DNA of 7,805 nt, taken from assembly GCA_017405545.1 (NCBI GenBank), contig JAFRAF010000223.1:1-7805 (forward strand), in the 5' to 3' direction. The notes beneath the pieces are model-generated. The model saw only the letters and a list, made by a program, of their open reading frames with translations. It did no database searches and was not told the origin of the DNA. The translations under genes and the position numbers were made by a program. Origin of the DNA: Oscillospiraceae bacterium (GTDB taxonomy: Bacteria; Bacillota; Clostridia; Oscillospirales; Oscillospiraceae). Positions 5,392 through 7,805 of this stretch are shown here, piece after piece (position 1 is the first letter of the stretch; every line of letters begins with the position of its first letter).

Positions 5392-6672
5392 TCAGTTCAG
5401 TACCCTGTAGAGGATGGTGACAACTCCGCCTCTCGGGCAGTCTACTCCGGCGTCCACTGTCAGTCCGGTGCCGCTGAGCAAGCCGTTATTGTTCGCCCAA
5501 ATGGCCGCCTGACCGTCATCATAGCCGTCCGGCCCTATGCCCATCGTCCTGTACAGGAAGGTGACAATGTGCTTGGTGCTCAGGGTGCCATAGGGATTGA
5601 AGTGGTCATCGTTGACGCCCTTGGTGATGTTCTTCTCCACCGCCCAGAGTATGGGCTTGTACCAATACTCGGAGGAATTGATGTCAACGAAGCGGTTCGT
5701 TGTGGAACTCGGTTCCGGGCAGCCCTTAGCTCTCCACAGGAAGGTCACGCACTGTCCCCTTGTGACGGTCTGTGTGGGGCCAAAATGTGTGTCATCTATA
5801 CCTTTGGTCACCTGGGGATTCGCGCCGTAGGCCCACAGGACCGCGTCGTAATAGTAGTCGCCGTTCTTGACATCCACAAAGGGGTTGGCAGCGGCGGGAT
5901 TGTACTTGGCGTTGTGCTCGGCTTGGGTGCTGGTGTCGCCCTGGGCGGAGCCCGCCTGTGCCAGCTGGCTGGAGTTCATGGCGCTTCTCTGGTCATAGTA
6001 CAGGGCCGTTGATGAGGTCCCGCTTGTGATGTACCAGCGGTCGCTGCCGTCAAACTTGCTCACGGTCAGGTTCACCTGATTGCCGCCCGCGTGGCTCTGT
6101 ACCCAGTACACGATGTTCAGTCTGCCCAGCTGTTCCAGGCTCTGTGCGTTGATAGTCTCGGTGTTGGTGTTGTTGTAATACAGCTCGATGGTCAGGGGCC
6201 TCGCGGGCACCATGCCGTTATCCTTGGTGGCTCCCTCGAAATAGGCCCGGACCAGCCACTTGTAGTCGGGGCTCTTAAGTCTCTCGTTGAAGTATGTGTC
6301 CCATCCGGCTTTCCCGGACATGCCGCCCTCGGTATAGCCTCTGCCATAGGGCTCGATGTCGGCGAAGAGATACTTCATCATGGCCATACCGTCGTCGTAG
6401 TTGTCAGCCAGACGGCAAACGGCCCACACCCAATACGCCGCAACGCTTCTGGGATCCTTTACGTCCACAACCTGCTTGAGCTCCGACAGGTTCCAGGGGG
6501 CGGGGTCGGCCAGGGTGTAGTCCTGGTCCACCTTCCACTCGCTCTTGAGCTGGTTTGAATCCAGCATGGGTATGGTGGTGTCCTCCTCCACTGCCAGCGC
6601 CGTGCTGACGAGAGACATCATCATCAGCAGGCAGAGCACTGCGGACGCGCCTCTCTTAAATAACTTATGCAT
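5392..6672 (-). CDS. Exported SLH-domain protein with N-terminal DUF6935-like domain
   Basis: The 426-residue precursor has a clear Sec signal peptide: basic MHKLFKRG, a hydrophobic core, and STALA before VEED, with cleavage likely after residue 27. Residues about 60-230 (VDVKDPRSVAAYWVWAVCRL, DYKWLVRAYFEGAT, PARPLTIELYY, SDRWYITSG) resemble the uncharacterised DUF6935 domain of Clostridia surface proteins. A polar linker (230-262) leads to three SLH repeats: 264-326 (NPFVDVKNGDYYYDAVLWAY, TRGQC), 327-382 (FVDINSSEYWYKPILWA) and a shorter one at 386-426 (WANNNGLLSGTG, CPRGG). SLH repeats bind secondary cell-wall polymer, so the protein should be anchored on the cell surface by its C-terminus. 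The TRAE-type binding motif is altered to TRGQ, STKH and CPRG. AAGGAGG 7 nt before ATG 6672 fixes the start. It follows a paralogous SLH gene. The role of the N-terminal domain is unknown. Confidence 0.87.
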   Translation of the reverse strand: MHKLFKRGASAVLCLLMMMSLVSTALAVEEDTTIPMLDSNQLKSEWKVDQDYTLADPAPWNLSELKQVVDVKDPRSVAAYWVWAVCRLADNYDDGMAMMKYLFADIEPYGRGYTEGGMSGKAGWDTYFNERLKSPDYKWLVRAYFEGATKDNGMVPARPLTIELYYNNTNTETINAQSLEQLGRLNIVYWVQSHAGGNQVNLTVSKFDGSDRWYITSGTSSTALYYDQRSAMNSSQLAQAGSAQGDTSTQAEHNAKYNPAAANPFVDVKNGDYYYDAVLWAYGANPQVTKGIDDTHFGPTQTVTRGQCVTFLWRAKGCPEPSSTTNRFVDINSSEYWYKPILWAVEKNITKGVNDDHFNPYGTLSTKHIVTFLYRTMGIGPDGYDDGQAAIWANNNGLLSGTGLTVDAGVDCPRGGVVTILYRVLN

Positions 6673-6702
6673 TTGGTAACCTCCTTTTCAAAATATCACA
6701 TT

Positions 6703-6731
6703 TTTATTATTCACAGTCTGATAACTGTAAA
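6703..6731 (-). promoter_or_regulatory. Possible promoter in front of the second SLH gene
   Basis: On the minus strand TTTACA (6726-6731, 5 of 6 to consensus) and AATAAA (6703-6708, 4 of 6) are spaced by 17 nt, about 30 nt upstream of the start codon. No terminator is visible in the 93-nt gap after the upstream SLH gene, so read-through is also possible. Confidence 0.45.
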
Positions 6732-6765
6732 CTACAAATTCGGTATCGTCTCTATGGGGCATACC

Positions 6766-7805
6766 CTACTTTACAGCCGTTACCGTAAAGGTCCCGCAGG
6801 TCCTGCCGTCCGCCTGAATGCTCAGGGTCTGTCCCACGTACCAGACTACGGGGTACGCAAGGGTCAGTACAGCGCCCTCACGGCTATGGTCGGGAGGTAT
6901 GTCCTCTCCGTTTAAATAAACCAGCATAGCCGTCACGTCGCCGCCGGGGTATTTGACCTGCAGGGTGTCGCCCTTTTTAAGCGGGCTCATGCTCACATCG
7001 TTCAGATCCAGCCTGCCCTCAAACCTGCCTGTGATGTTCTGCAGGCCGCTTTCACTGTTCACTATGGCTGAGCCCCAGGGAGTTTTTATCCGGGTATCGT
7101 CGCTTATGAGTATGCTCACCCTGTCGCCCGTATTCGCCCGGGCAACGCTCTTCCCTCCGGCCTCTATGTCCATAACGGTATAGCTGCCGGATTTAGGGGC
7201 CATGGTCTTTTCGTCATGGGACAGGAGCATTATTTCATCCCCCACTCCGACGGAGCCGTTGACAACACGGCCGTTTATGAACCTGCCCTTGCCGCTGTAG
7301 TTGTAATAGTCCTCCACATACAGGAGAAAATCGTTTTTGCCCAGCCTGTTGACAGCGCCCGTCTCGCCGGAGCCCAGCTCCCTGTAAAGGAACGTGACCA
7401 CCGCTCCGCGCGGACATTTGACCTCCGGCTGTACATCAAGGCCCGTACCCTGAAGGAGCTTCTCCTTCTCGGCCCAATCCGCCGCCTCCTGATACCAGCC
7501 GTCGGCACCAATGTCCAGTGTCCGGTACAGGAGGGTGATTATATGGGCCGTGGAGCAGGTCTGCCAGGGGCTGAAATGCGCAGCGTCCGTACCCTTGGTG
7601 ATGCCCTCTTCCACTGCCCAGAGTATGGGCCTGTACCAGTACTCATCTGCCTTTATGTCAACAAAGGAGGTCTCGGTCGTGCCGGGCTCGGGACAGCCCA
7701 TGGCCCGCCAGAGGAAGGTCGCGCACTGGCCCCTCGTAACTGTCTGTGACGGGTCGAAACGTACGGAGTCAATACCGTTTGTCACCTGCGGACTCGCGTA
7801 GTAGG
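6766..7805 (-). CDS. SLH-domain protein with EF-Tu domain II/III-like C-terminal barrels, N-terminus outside the window
   Basis: The frame stays open to the right edge; 345 C-terminal residues are visible (residue 1 = codon 7801-7803). An apparent start at 7785 is only an internal GTG valine inside an SLH repeat. Residues 1-44 are the end of one SLH repeat (GIDSVRF, TRGQCATFLWRA), 47-96 a second (FVDIKADEYWYRPILWA) and 103-143 a third (WAEKEKLLQGTG, CPRGA). Residues about 158-236 read like translation-GTPase domain II: FLLYVEDYYNYSGKGRF, INGRV, VGVGDEI and ANTGDRVSIL follow the EF-Tu pattern VEDVF-I-GRGTV-TGRV, VGDE and AGDNVGVLL. Residues 243-343 resemble domain III, ending ADGRTCGTFTV like EF-Tu EGGRTVGAGVV. 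No GTP-binding motif is visible. An SLH protein should be exported, though the signal peptide is not in view. The domain reading is from motif pattern only; function is unknown. Confidence 0.82.
   Translation of the reverse strand, partial: YYASPQVTNGIDSVRFDPSQTVTRGQCATFLWRAMGCPEPGTTETSFVDIKADEYWYRPILWAVEEGITKGTDAAHFSPWQTCSTAHIITLLYRTLDIGADGWYQEAADWAEKEKLLQGTGLDVQPEVKCPRGAVVTFLYRELGSGETGAVNRLGKNDFLLYVEDYYNYSGKGRFINGRVVNGSVGVGDEIMLLSHDEKTMAPKSGSYTVMDIEAGGKSVARANTGDRVSILISDDTRIKTPWGSAIVNSESGLQNITGRFEGRLDLNDVSMSPLKKGDTLQVKYPGGDVTAMLVYLNGEDIPPDHSREGAVLTLAYPVVWYVGQTLSIQADGRTCGTFTVTAVK

Noticed and set aside
5219..5410. Small plus-strand open frame in the gap between spoVT and the SLH gene
   Set aside because: It crosses the SLH terminator hairpin, has no convincing ribosome binding site and no protein-like composition.
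7783..7785. GTG at 7785 as the real start of the right-edge SLH gene
   Set aside because: The codons upstream (YYASPQ) continue the SLH repeat exactly as in the neighbouring paralogue, so the GTG is an internal valine and the gene is cut by the window edge.

Overview
The window looks like chromosomal DNA of a spore-forming, Gram-positive anaerobe of the Clostridia, probably a gut Oscillospiraceae-type lineage. The reasons are a spoVT-like sporulation regulator, SLH-anchored exported proteins, strong AGGAGG ribosome binding sites, consensus sigma-A promoters next to moderately GC-rich coding sequence, and a ProX/PrdX-type prolyl-tRNA editing protein. Gene content is dense and ordinary for a chromosome. 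I saw no tRNA, rRNA, CRISPR array, transposase or phage gene.

Left part (1-3740): the 3' end of a plus-strand prolyl-tRNA editing protein meets a minus-strand operon at a shared hairpin terminator (516-547). The operon reads right to left from a promoter at about 3711-3739. Its order is a DUF6873-like protein of putative pentein (GME) fold, a zinc-dependent homocysteine S-methyltransferase with a shortened pterin-domain-like tail, a class I SAM-dependent methyltransferase, and a small two-helix DUF3592-like membrane protein. Gaps of 14, 58 and 25 nt and a stop codon inside the next ribosome binding site support co-transcription. A link to methyl transfer or the SAM/homocysteine cycle is inference.

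Middle (3740-5391): xpt (xanthine phosphoribosyltransferase, plus strand) has its own near-consensus sigma-A promoter with only about 27 nt of leader, so there is no room for the purine riboswitch known from Bacillus xpt. It ends at a GC-rich hairpin and faces spoVT on the minus strand. A good candidate sigma-G promoter lies at 5193-5222, upstream of spoVT, as expected for a forespore regulator.

Right part (5392-7805): two tandem minus-strand genes encode S-layer-homology proteins with collinear, paralogous SLH regions but unrelated partner domains. The first (6766-7805, cut by the window edge) carries, after its SLH repeats, about 190 residues resembling the beta-barrel domains II and III of EF-Tu-type GTPases, with no GTPase domain in the visible part. 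The second (5392-6672) has a signal peptide, an N-terminal DUF6935-like domain and C-terminal SLH repeats, and ends at a strong terminator (5312-5347). The SLH/EF-Tu-barrel fusion is the most unusual item in the window. The shortened MetH-like protein and its operon come second.
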